This document shows, one piece after another, positions 1 through 5,818 of a stretch of 18,562 bases of DNA (the first letter of the stretch is position 1; every line of letters begins with the position of its first letter). The notes beneath the pieces were generated by a model. The model did not search any database. It was not told the origin of the DNA and saw only the letters and a program-made list of their open reading frames with translations. A program made the translations under genes and the position numbers. This stretch comes from Holosporaceae bacterium (GTDB lineage Bacteria > Pseudomonadota > Alphaproteobacteria > UBA3830). The DNA is taken from contig JAISCG010000088.1 of the NCBI GenBank assembly GCA_031265715.1, positions 1 through 18,562 on the forward strand, given 5' to 3'.

Positions 1-115
1 CATCCAACGCCGATATCGTACCTTTTACTACTCTGTCTTTCCACAGCGATCCCTTATACACCTGCTCAAAAAGCTCCGCAAAACTCGCGCCCTGAGCACC
101 TGACTCATCTGACAT
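1..115 (-). CDS. rpsA: 30S ribosomal protein S1, N-terminal fragment
   Basis: The reading frame runs off the left edge of the window, leaving only the first 38 codons. The peptide begins MSDESGAQGASFAELFEQ and continues to a stretch reading VVKGTISALD. An acidic, helical start followed by VKGT(V/I)xAxD is how bacterial S1 proteins begin: the last part is the first strand of the first S1 (OB-fold) domain. S1 brings mRNA to the 30S subunit. The start is supported by an AAGAGG Shine-Dalgarno 7 bases upstream. rpmJ lies 71 bases upstream on the same strand, so a ribosomal-protein transcription unit is plausible. The call rests on a short fragment; another S1-domain protein is the main alternative. 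Confidence 0.65.
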   Translation of the reverse strand, partial: MSDESGAQGASFAELFEQVYKGSLWKDRVVKGTISALD

Positions 116-186
116 TCAACATCCTCTTATTATATTTTATTTTGTTATTATTGATGGTTAGAAACATAATTATTTTGATAAAAAAA

Positions 187-312
187 CTACCCTTGTCTTG
201 CTTTAAAGCGAGGATTCGTTTTATTTATAACATAAATCCTGCCCTTACGCCGAACGAGGCGACAATTCTTGTGCCTGGATCGCATCGTTTTCAAAGAATT
301 CACAACTTTCAT
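187..312 (-). CDS. rpmJ: 50S ribosomal protein L36 (zinc-free form)
   Basis: A 41-codon frame reading MKVVNSLKTMRSRHKNCR, then LVRRKGRIYVINKTNPRF and ending KARQG. This is the complete L36 of the 41-residue type usual in alphaproteobacteria. L36 is a small basic protein bound to 23S rRNA in the large subunit. Only one Cys is present (in KNCR) and the CxxC...C...H zinc site of the 37-residue form is absent, so this is the zinc-independent (C-minus) type. A GGGAG Shine-Dalgarno sits 7 bases before the ATG, and a well-spaced promoter lies just upstream at 338-366. Its downstream neighbour on the same strand is the probable rpsA. It is short enough to be missed by length-filtered gene finding. 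Confidence 0.95.
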   Translation of the reverse strand: MKVVNSLKTMRSRHKNCRLVRRKGRIYVINKTNPRFKARQG

Positions 313-337
313 AAAAAAACTCCCTTTCAGGTTTGTT

Positions 338-366
338 TGAATATCACTTTTTTATAAAAAAGTCAA
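338..366 (-). promoter_or_regulatory. Sigma-70-type promoter of rpmJ with internal palindrome
   Basis: Read on the minus strand, TTGACT (366-361) is followed after exactly 17 bases by TATTCA (343-338). The start of transcription would fall about 20 bases before the rpmJ ATG. The spacer is almost entirely filled by a perfect 18-base palindrome, ACTTTTTTATAAAAAAGT (346-363), which could be an operator or just a helical A/T tract. Confidence 0.6.
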
Positions 367-517
367 GCGCAAGCAAGCAAAATCTGCGAAATTTGATTGT
401 TTTGCAACAGTGACTTCTGATAGGGGAGAGGATTTTTATACCAAGAGTTGCGTAAAAAATTGGAAAAGGTCATGAGAAGAAGCTAAATCCTTTGCAGTCT
501 CTCCTCTTGAAGTTCAG

Positions 518-560
518 GCACTATTAACAATCCTCAAAAAATCGCTTTTATTAACAGTGC
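518..560 (-). terminator. Possible hairpin downstream of the 590-residue gene
   Basis: On the minus strand GCACTGTTAA (560-551) can pair with TTAATAGTGC (527-518), ten pairs including one G-U, around a 23-base loop. It starts 18 bases after the stop codon at 579. No U-tract follows, so it may stabilise the mRNA end rather than terminate transcription. Confidence 0.3.
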
Positions 561-578
561 GTTAGCTTTGAACAAAGT

Positions 579-2351
579 CTATTTTTCAACCGGTTTAGCC
601 GGCGCTTTTGCCGGAACCTTGGCCGGCGCTTTAACCGGCGCTTTTGCCGGAGCCTTGACCGGCGCTTTAACCGGCGCTTTTGCCGGAGCCTTGACCGCAA
701 CTTTATTCGGCGCTTTATCCGGCGTCCCTGCAACTTTAGGAATCAAATCGAATATTCCTTTGGTTTCGAGTCTCTTCTCCACGAGGGGAAGCACTGCAGC
801 CCACTCATCGGAAAAGTATACGCGATTTTTCAGTTGCTCCACCATTTTATTAAATGCCCCAATGGCCGCCAAAAATTTCACCGGCTTGATGTTTTCATTG
901 GCAGCCTTTTTATATGCCTCAGACAATCCGTTAACGGTTTTTATGCACTTCTCCACGTTCGCAGCAAACTCTTTTTCATTATCTCCGAATCCTGCTTTTT
1001 GGACTTCATCCAAAACGGAAAGCATTTCATTAAAAAAATTTCCGATCAGAGAAAAACACAGAATCCGAATCGTTTTCGAAGGAATTTTTTCCAGCCGAAA
1101 CCGGAGCGCGGTAAGGGTAACGGTATTATGAACGATCTTCACGTCTTCAATGCATTCGCATATTTTTGGAAAATTAGCATAATTCCCTTTTATTTTATCA
1201 AAATTCGAAACTGATTTTTTAAACCGAAGTGAAAGGCTGTCGATTTGTTTTTCGACGGCAGAACCTTTTTGCGATACCAGTTTTGCGACTTCCAATTTTT
1301 TTCCTGTAAAATCTATGAGCCGAACCAGATCCCAATCTTCACCTTCATTTGTTGCATTTTTTTTATCGAAATTGTTCTTCATATCCACGATCACTTTACG
1401 AATCGTTTCATTTTTGGTAGAGTCTGTCACGGACTGAGTCCACGATAGGAAACAGTTTTGAAACTCTCCCAGATACACCTTGTCGTAAACGTCACTCGCC
1501 AATTCATTTTTTAATGTAAACTCTGTTTCTGCGGCATTGTATGTTTTTACCGCAGCCAAGAATGCCTGTATTTTCTTTGCAGCACCGGAAGCAGTGCGAC
1601 ACTGTTTTCCCAATTGGTTAAAACGAGAAATATTTTCCTTAACTTTTTCGGAATCCTCCGGCGACACGTTGTTCTCCAAAAAGTTCAGATTGGACCGCAT
1701 TACTTTCATTGCTGTCGGCTCGTCAGTCAATGCTGCTGCGCTCCTATATTCTGCCCCGACGTTTTCGTAAATTTTCGTCTCTTCAGGGTCTTCCTCAATT
1801 TCTTTCGGAGCATCCTGTTTGGCGTCAGCGGCAACCTTTGTCGCTTCGGACTTTGAAGCATCACTGTCGCTCGCTTCGATTTTCGATTTTACGTTGTCAT
1901 TCTGTCCCGACGCGGAAGCGCCATCGTCTTTTTCATCATCATCACCCTCCTCCTCATCATCGTCGTCATCAACTTCCTCTTCATCTTTTTTGACTTTATT
2001 TTCCGATTTTGCACCGCCAGTCAAAGCAGCGGCGGAAACATTATTCTTCAGTTTTGCCTCTGCTTTCGGATTTGCTTTTTCGCTGTTTTCAGACGCTGAA
2101 ACGACATCCTCTTCATCGTCGTTCGACTCGTCATTCACAATTTTTGATTCTGCTTTAGTATTAGCTTTTACGGTAGGGGCAGCTTTTGTTGCTTTTTTAG
2201 GGATAGCAGCGGACTGTGCCTTTTTTAGTCGAATATCAGGCTTATTGCTTAAAAAACGCATCAGATTAGACTCTTTCTTAGTCTTTTGAGTTGCTTCTGC
2301 AAAACCAAACATCGTTATCAAAATTGCACACGATAACAACCTTTTTCTCAT
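579..2351 (-). CDS. Exported low-complexity protein with acidic region and Lys-Ala-Pro tail
   Basis: I do not recognise a family. The 590-residue product starts with a Sec signal peptide (MRKRLL, a hydrophobic core, then FAEA before TQ, probable cleavage near residue 20). Residues about 40-190 are low complexity, rich in Lys, Ala, Ser and Asp/Glu, with long acidic runs such as DDDDDEEEGDDDEKDD. Residues about 195-540 look like a mostly helical domain with scattered Cys. The last 45 residues are KAPAKAPVKAPV-type repeats resembling a histone H1 tail, encoded by 36-bp tandem repeats. The start is fixed by a strong GGAGGAG Shine-Dalgarno. The 190-residue exported protein is divergent from it across a 170-bp gap. 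A secreted or periplasmic protein facing the host is my inference from the signal peptide and composition only. Confidence 0.75.
   Translation of the reverse strand: MRKRLLSCAILITMFGFAEATQKTKKESNLMRFLSNKPDIRLKKAQSAAIPKKATKAAPTVKANTKAESKIVNDESNDDEEDVVSASENSEKANPKAEAKLKNNVSAAALTGGAKSENKVKKDEEEVDDDDDEEEGDDDEKDDGASASGQNDNVKSKIEASDSDASKSEATKVAADAKQDAPKEIEEDPEETKIYENVGAEYRSAAALTDEPTAMKVMRSNLNFLENNVSPEDSEKVKENISRFNQLGKQCRTASGAAKKIQAFLAAVKTYNAAETEFTLKNELASDVYDKVYLGEFQNCFLSWTQSVTDSTKNETIRKVIVDMKNNFDKKNATNEGEDWDLVRLIDFTGKKLEVAKLVSQKGSAVEKQIDSLSLRFKKSVSNFDKIKGNYANFPKICECIEDVKIVHNTVTLTALRFRLEKIPSKTIRILCFSLIGNFFNEMLSVLDEVQKAGFGDNEKEFAANVEKCIKTVNGLSEAYKKAANENIKPVKFLAAIGAFNKMVEQLKNRVYFSDEWAAVLPLVEKRLETKGIFDLIPKVAGTPDKAPNKVAVKAPAKAPVKAPVKAPAKAPVKAPAKVPAKAPAKPVEK
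601..696. repeat. 36-bp tandem repeat, 2.7 copies, within the coding region
   Basis: Units begin at 601, 637 and 673, each starting GGCGCTTTTGCCGGA. The second and third are identical over the 24 bases shared; the first differs at two positions. Each encodes 12 residues of the Lys-Ala-Pro tail, so slippage would lengthen or shorten the tail in frame. Confidence 0.9.
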
Positions 2352-2484
2352 CTTTTCACTCCTCCGCTATCTTTTCGATGATTCTAAGCTGCCATCTTCA
2401 AAAAAGTCAATTGGTTTTTATGCTTTTTATTTTAATTTTTGAAGTAAAAATATCTTTATTCGTAAACTATTTTTTAACACTTTA

Positions 2485-2507
2485 CTCCCTATCCTAGGGA
2501 ATAGGAG
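2485..2507 (+). promoter_or_regulatory. Two mutually exclusive hairpins over the ribosome-binding region
   Basis: TCCCTA (2486-2491) pairs perfectly with TAGGGA (2495-2500), leaving AGGAG (2503-2507) free. Alternatively CTC-C-CTAT (2485-2492, one bulged C) pairs with ATAGGAG (2501-2507) and hides AGGAG. The two folds cannot coexist. The next start codon is 14 bases further on. Confidence 0.35.
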
Positions 2508-2521
2508 ACTGTAGTAAAAAA

Positions 2522-3094
2522 ATGAAAAAATTTGCTTTTTTATTGTATTTCGTGGGGTTAGAAGCAGCAGCAGTTTCTTCGGTTATCAGCGAAGGACTGT
2601 CTGCGGCAGCGTCGATCAAAACCTTGAAAGGCGACAGCGACTTTGGTTTGACAGGCATATTTTCTTCCAAGGGCGGCATTTCTCTGGAAGAAGTAATGTT
2701 GTCTGTTAAGGAAAATATGAACACCAATGGAGCCGTAAGAGTACATTTGGTGGTAGTTTATGACATCGAATTGGTTGGAGAGTTAATGAAAAGGTCCTCC
2801 GAACAGTATTTCAGGCATGTGGATCAACTGGTTAAAGACTATCCGGATAAGATAAAAATTTTTGAATGGGAACTTGTGGCCAAAGAACAGGATATTCCCT
2901 GGACAAAAATTGAATATCCTGACAAGCATATGATGCCTCTCGCCGGCTTTATTTTTGCGAAATATTCCGGGAGCGGAGAACACAGAGCGCGCATTCCTCC
3001 GACATATAAAAAAGTAAAAATTACATTTAAAAAAGATAAATTTGAAATCGATTATGAGGACAAAGACAACAAAAACAAAAAGGAAGACAGCTGA
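2522..3094 (+). CDS. Exported protein of unknown function, 190 residues
   Basis: The product starts MKKFAFLLYFVGLEAAA, a probable Sec signal peptide, and contains no Cys, so it is not a lipoprotein. The middle has a beta-rich stretch (VRVHLVVVYDIELVGEL), then YFRHVDQL, DKIKIFEWELV, PLAGFIFAKY and YKKVKITFKKDKFEI. The tail is very charged (EDKDNKNKKEDS). The order of strands, with VRVHLVVVY early and KVKITF late, faintly recalls small beta-sandwich proteins such as TssJ of type VI secretion, but the lipobox is missing and I cannot confirm this. The only Shine-Dalgarno, AGGAG, is unusually far (14 bases) from the ATG and lies in a pair of alternative hairpins. It is transcribed divergently from the 590-residue protein and convergently with the small ankyrin gene, with a hairpin 2 bases after its stop. 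Confidence 0.7.
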   Translation: MKKFAFLLYFVGLEAAAVSSVISEGLSAAASIKTLKGDSDFGLTGIFSSKGGISLEEVMLSVKENMNTNGAVRVHLVVVYDIELVGELMKRSSEQYFRHVDQLVKDYPDKIKIFEWELVAKEQDIPWTKIEYPDKHMMPLAGFIFAKYSGSGEHRARIPPTYKKVKITFKKDKFEIDYEDKDNKNKKEDS

Positions 3095-3095
3095 C

Positions 3096-3117
3096 CAGGC
3101 ACTGCTGACAGTGCCTG
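3096..3117 (+). terminator. Perfect 9-bp hairpin after the 190-residue gene
   Basis: CAGGCACTG and CAGTGCCTG form a perfect stem around a CTGA loop, starting 2 bases after the TGA stop. No T-run follows immediately. A weaker second hairpin (AGACA 3151-3155 with TGTCT 3162-3166, then TTTTGGTTTTTT) lies downstream, overlapping the end of the convergent ankyrin gene. Confidence 0.55.
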
Positions 3118-3158
3118 AGTCGCACATAAACGTACTCAAAAAAATCGATCAGACACTA

Positions 3159-3782
3159 TCATGTCTTTTTGGTTTTTTGCAAGGATCCGGTTTTGGTAAA
3201 TTTTAGTAAAATCGGTTTATTCGATGCTTTTTCCGCGATTTTTTCGGTTAAAAGCCTGATTATATCTTGATTTTCCGAGTAAACAGCGAGGTCCAGCGGA
3301 GTTTTTCCATTTATGTCGAGTGCGCTGAGACTTTCACGGTCATTCGCCAAAATTTCGACTATACTCATGTTTTCCAACCAAACGGCCCAGTGCAGCGGAG
3401 TTGATAATGTATCATTGCGTACATTAATCTTTGCGCGGCATTCGTTCACAAAAAAATCGACCATACTCACATTTTCCAACCAAACAGCCAAGTGCAGCGG
3501 AGTCGACAATGTATCATTGCGTACATTGACGTCTGCGTGAAGCCCCTTCACCAAAAAGTCGGCGAAATATATATTTCCCAGGGATGCGGCCGTGTGCAAC
3601 AGGGTGTTCCCGAAAACGTCGCGGGCATTGACGTCTTTGAGGCAATCTTTCGGAAATTCGACCACCTCCACATCTCTCAGCAGAGAGACCCAATCCTTCA
3701 ATTTTAACGTCGAACTGCTCTGTCCGATCGTCAATAAAACAAAAAACGCAATCAACAGAATCTTGCATCTACTTTTTTTCAT
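3159..3782 (-). CDS. Exported ankyrin-repeat protein, 207 residues
   Basis: Ankyrin repeats bind other proteins. The product begins MKKSRCKILLIAFFVLL with a signal peptide ending near residue 24 (QSSS), then about four ankyrin units between residues 56 and 185. Their signatures are NTLLHTAASLGN, STPLHLAVWLEN, STPLHWAVWLEN and KTPLDLAVYSEN. The second and third are nearly identical in DNA. The tail is basic (LQKTKKT). An upstream in-frame ATG at 3803 exists, but GGGGAG lies 7 bases before the ATG at 3782, which I take as the start. That leader closely matches the one before the 590-residue gene (GGAGTGAAAA then ATG). The signal peptide suggests Sec export, not direct type IV delivery; the binding partner is unknown. 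Confidence 0.85.
   Translation of the reverse strand: MKKSRCKILLIAFFVLLTIGQSSSTLKLKDWVSLLRDVEVVEFPKDCLKDVNARDVFGNTLLHTAASLGNIYFADFLVKGLHADVNVRNDTLSTPLHLAVWLENVSMVDFFVNECRAKINVRNDTLSTPLHWAVWLENMSIVEILANDRESLSALDINGKTPLDLAVYSENQDIIRLLTEKIAEKASNKPILLKFTKTGSLQKTKKT
3371..3532. repeat. 102-bp tandem repeat encoding two ankyrin units
   Basis: TTTCCAACCAAAC recurs at 3371 and 3473, exactly 102 bp (34 codons) apart. About 60 bases of each unit are nearly identical, including GATAATGTATCATTGCGTAC or its one-base variant. Such conservation between ankyrin units suggests recent duplication or gene conversion. Confidence 0.8.
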
Positions 3783-3890
3783 TTTCACTCCCCAAATATT
3801 CATTAATATGATAAGTATATTATGTTAAAAAATAATTAATTTTTTAAAAAAATTTTCAATAAGGCATTTTTTTTAAAAAAAATTTTTGCA

Positions 3891-3980
3891 TCATTGCGAG
3901 ATACCGTCTTTCGTGGCAATCCAGAAATTTAAAATTTACTTAAATTTGAGCCCCAGATTGCTTCGCTCTGCCCGTAATGA
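3891..3980. repeat. Palindromic intergenic repeat, copy 1
   Basis: Begins TCATTGCGAG and ends CCCGTAATGA, an imperfect inverted pair, with internal GGCAATCCAGA and the complementary-type AGATTGC. It shares this plan with the copies at 7660-7744, 13115-13190 and 13249-13344. It resembles the palindromic repeats common in Rickettsiales-like genomes. Confidence 0.75.
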
Positions 3981-4026
3981 CGCGGAAATATTTCCATAAA
4001 TACTTAAAAAGACAATTTAAATGAAA

Positions 4027-4066
4027 ATTAAAATTTCAGATAAAAGAAGATCCGACGGGTGGTAAG
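4027..4066 (+). repeat. GACGGGTGGTAAG module, copy 1
   Basis: An A/T-rich leader (ATTAAAATTTCAGATAAAAG) followed by the exact 13-mer GACGGGTGGTAAG at 4054-4066. The same leader plus 13-mer occurs at 13384-13423 and, inverted, at 7575-7613. Confidence 0.8.
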
Positions 4067-4074
4067 AACTAACA

Positions 4075-4095
4075 ATCTTCAGACTTGAATGAGCG
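4075..4095 (+). repeat. Left arm of inverted repeat bracketing rpoZ
   Basis: The 21-base stretch starting ATCTTCAGACTTGAATG matches the reverse complement of 4530-4550 at 19 of 21 positions. The part TTCAGACTTGAATGAGCG also recurs near 15306-15322 with one difference. Confidence 0.8.
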
Positions 4096-4146
4096 CGCAA
4101 CATATGATAGATTGAAGCCTCTGCAGGGAGTCGAAGGAAGGTCATC

Positions 4147-4515
4147 GTGGCACGTGTAACTGTTGAAGATTGCGAAAAAGTTGTAGCAAACAGATTTGAC
4201 TTGGTTGTTTTGGCGGCGCAGCGCACACGTCAGATTTTAGCCGGAGATAAGTTAACTCTGGAGAGTGACAATGAAAAAAAGCCCGTTGTCGCCCTTAGAG
4301 AAATTGCAGCAATGACCGTTTCCGTGGATGCATTGAGGGAGTGCGTCGTAAAGAGTTTTAGAAATTTTACTCCGGAAGAAGATTTTAATGATGACATTGA
4401 GGAGCTTCCCGTCGATGATACCTATAATCCCTATGTCGAAATAGAAATAGCTGACATAAAGTCGAGCAGCGATATTCGAATAATTGACTCTAACGAGAGC
4501 AATGGTGATGAATAA
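4147..4515 (+). CDS. rpoZ: DNA-directed RNA polymerase subunit omega
   Basis: Omega helps assemble and stabilise the beta-prime subunit of RNA polymerase. The 122-residue product reads MARVTVEDCEKVVANRFDLV followed by VLAAQRTRQI and PVVALREIA, the conserved omega core of residues 1-60 in alphaproteobacteria. Residues about 80-122 are an acidic tail of the kind many alphaproteobacterial omegas carry. The start codon is GTG, with AAGGAAGG about 6 bases upstream. The gene stands alone, flanked by repeat modules on both sides and inside a pair of 21-base inverted repeats. Confidence 0.95.
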   Translation: MARVTVEDCEKVVANRFDLVVLAAQRTRQILAGDKLTLESDNEKKPVVALREIAAMTVSVDALRECVVKSFRNFTPEEDFNDDIEELPVDDTYNPYVEIEIADIKSSSDIRIIDSNESNGDE

Positions 4516-4529
4516 ATCTCTCTTAAGAT

Positions 4530-4550
4530 CGCCCATCCAAGTCTGAAGAT
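4530..4550 (-). repeat. Right arm of inverted repeat bracketing rpoZ
   Basis: Inverted partner of 4075-4095 (19 of 21 positions match). It begins 14 bases after the rpoZ stop codon. No terminator with a T-run is visible here. Confidence 0.8.
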
Positions 4551-4569
4551 ACTCTATGAAGCGTCTTTT

Positions 4570-4594
4570 ATTGAAATTTTAGATAAAAGAAAGG
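4570..4594 (+). repeat. A/T-rich leader of the GACGGGTGGTAAG module without the 13-mer
   Basis: ATTGAAATTTTAGATAAAAG is the leader seen before the 13-mer at 4054 and 13411, in the same orientation as the copy at 4027. Here it is followed by AAAGGTTCTGC, so the rest of the module is missing. Confidence 0.65.
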
Positions 4595-4718
4595 TTCTGC
4601 AGAAATGGGAAAGAGATTGTTTTTAAATGTATATGTTCCTCATTAGAAAAAACACTTGCTTCTCGTCCGAATTTGTTTCATAAAATATATATGTTTTTAC
4701 AGTAAAGTTTGATAAATA

Positions 4719-5678
4719 ATGCTTAAGAATGTATGTGTTTTATTTTCGATTATATTCTGTGCCCAAAGCACGCACTCCATGCTGCGCGTCAGTGCATGTA
4801 GAAGTTTTCGAGAAATAGGAGAAATTGCACATCTTTTTGGCAAAAATGTCATCATCGTACTGGATTTCGACGGAGTTTTGATGAAGGACGGATGGAATTC
4901 GCATGCACTGACTCTGGCTCGAGGCTGCGCGAGTCTTTCAAGAGATTTGGCCGAAAAATACCGAAGGTTAGGTAAAGAACTCAGAAAATTTGAAAATAAA
5001 TATCCGAATTTGAATGACCCATCATTTTTTACGGAAATTTCCTCAGATTTAAGTCGGATCTGTCAGACTTTGGTTCCGGTTAATCAGAGATCGAAAAAAA
5101 TTTATCATCGTGTTAACAATTTCGAAACCAATCGGATAGAATTGACGGATCCGTCGATTCCGGAGGTTTTGTGTGAATTTAATAAAAGCGGTATACCGTT
5201 CTTCTCTCTCTCAGCCAACTATGACGCCTGTTCGCGTGTCAGATCAGATCAGTTCGACAAACTGGGACTCACCTCTTGTTTCAGTAAAACGTTTCTTGTG
5301 AAAGGAGCGAGCACCCCGGTGTCACCGTATTCTCTTGCGATCGGTTGTAATACCGTACTCACCGCAAAGGTGCTGCGGCGCAACATCCCCGAAGGTACGC
5401 CGGAAGATGCGCCGTGCAGATTTCACGGGGAAAATCCGATAAGTCCGCAAATTTTTTGGAAGAATCCCGGCCGGTATTATGCTTATTTCGAAAAAAACTG
5501 CGTAAGTTTTTCAAAGGGGTCAACGTTAAAGCAGCTGATATTCGACAGAGTTATTCCCCAAAAGCCGAAACGTTTGGTATTTGTTGATGACAGCAAAAAA
5601 AATGTGGAAGAAGTCGGAAACGCCTGCCTTGAATTGGGAATCATTTTTCACGGAATACATTTCAGAAGCGAGCAGTAG
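4719..5678 (+). CDS. Exported HAD-superfamily protein (DUF2608-like)
   Basis: HAD enzymes are mostly phosphatases that use an aspartate nucleophile. The 319-residue product has a signal peptide (MLKNVCVLFSIIFCAQSTHS), so it should act outside the cytoplasm. Motif I is VLDFDGVL with D49 and D51, motif II is FFSLSANYD (S163 or S165), motif III is probably SKGSTLK (K266), and motif IV is LVFVDDSKKN (D290, D291). The arrangement, with VFVDD near the C-terminus followed by a GIIFHGIHF end, fits the DUF2608 group found in intracellular bacteria. Catalytic residues look complete, so activity is plausible; the substrate is unknown. No clear Shine-Dalgarno precedes the ATG. The next gene begins 140 bases downstream in the same direction. 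Confidence 0.8.
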   Translation: MLKNVCVLFSIIFCAQSTHSMLRVSACRSFREIGEIAHLFGKNVIIVLDFDGVLMKDGWNSHALTLARGCASLSRDLAEKYRRLGKELRKFENKYPNLNDPSFFTEISSDLSRICQTLVPVNQRSKKIYHRVNNFETNRIELTDPSIPEVLCEFNKSGIPFFSLSANYDACSRVRSDQFDKLGLTSCFSKTFLVKGASTPVSPYSLAIGCNTVLTAKVLRRNIPEGTPEDAPCRFHGENPISPQIFWKNPGRYYAYFEKNCVSFSKGSTLKQLIFDRVIPQKPKRLVFVDDSKKNVEEVGNACLELGIIFHGIHFRSEQ

Positions 5679-5710
5679 CTTTATCGAAAATAAATTTTGC
5701 TTCTTTAGGC

Positions 5711-5744
5711 TCCGGGAAAAAGCCCCGATGGTAAGATTTTTTTT
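5711..5744 (+). terminator. Weak terminator candidate after the HAD gene
   Basis: TCCGGG and CCCCGA can pair with one mismatch around AAAAAG, and eight T residues follow 8 bases later (5737-5744). The stem is short and the T-run is not adjacent. Confidence 0.3.
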
Positions 5745-5818
5745 CAAAAAAACAATTTGCCTTTCTTTTTGTTGTGATGTATATTTATTATTGTAGGCAG
5801 AATGGGAATAATTGTAAA

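Larger units (their letters stand above)
3783..4146. other. Intergenic region upstream of rpoZ: A/T tracts then repeat modules
   Basis: 3783-3890 is very A/T-rich, with long T and A runs, and should hold the promoter of the minus-strand ankyrin gene (a TATACT-like -10 is visible but no clear -35). 3891-3980 is a palindromic repeat, 4027-4066 a second module and 4075-4095 an inverted-repeat arm. I see no gene here. Confidence 0.6.

Noticed and set aside
142..357. 71-codon plus-strand frame
   Set aside because: It is antisense to rpmJ, whose L36 sequence is unmistakable, and has no Shine-Dalgarno.
416..445. Possible copy of the 13059-13096 repeat arm (ATAGG, GAGAGGATTT)
   Set aside because: Similarity is short and needs gaps; chance is likely in purine-rich DNA.
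568..1131. 187-codon plus-strand frame with GAFAGALTGA repeats
   Set aside because: Antisense to the Lys-Ala-Pro tail; the repetitive peptide is an artefact of the 36-bp repeats.
1819..2289. Ser/Phe-rich plus-strand frame
   Set aside because: Antisense to the acidic low-complexity region; composition is explained by the opposite strand.
4656..4686. Promoter of the HAD gene (TTGCTT, TAAAAT)
   Set aside because: The spacer is 19 bases and the region is very A/T-rich, so the match is not distinctive.
5774..5818. Upstream start for the large ankyrin protein
   Set aside because: It would place a Cys/Tyr-rich stretch before the signal peptide and has no Shine-Dalgarno.
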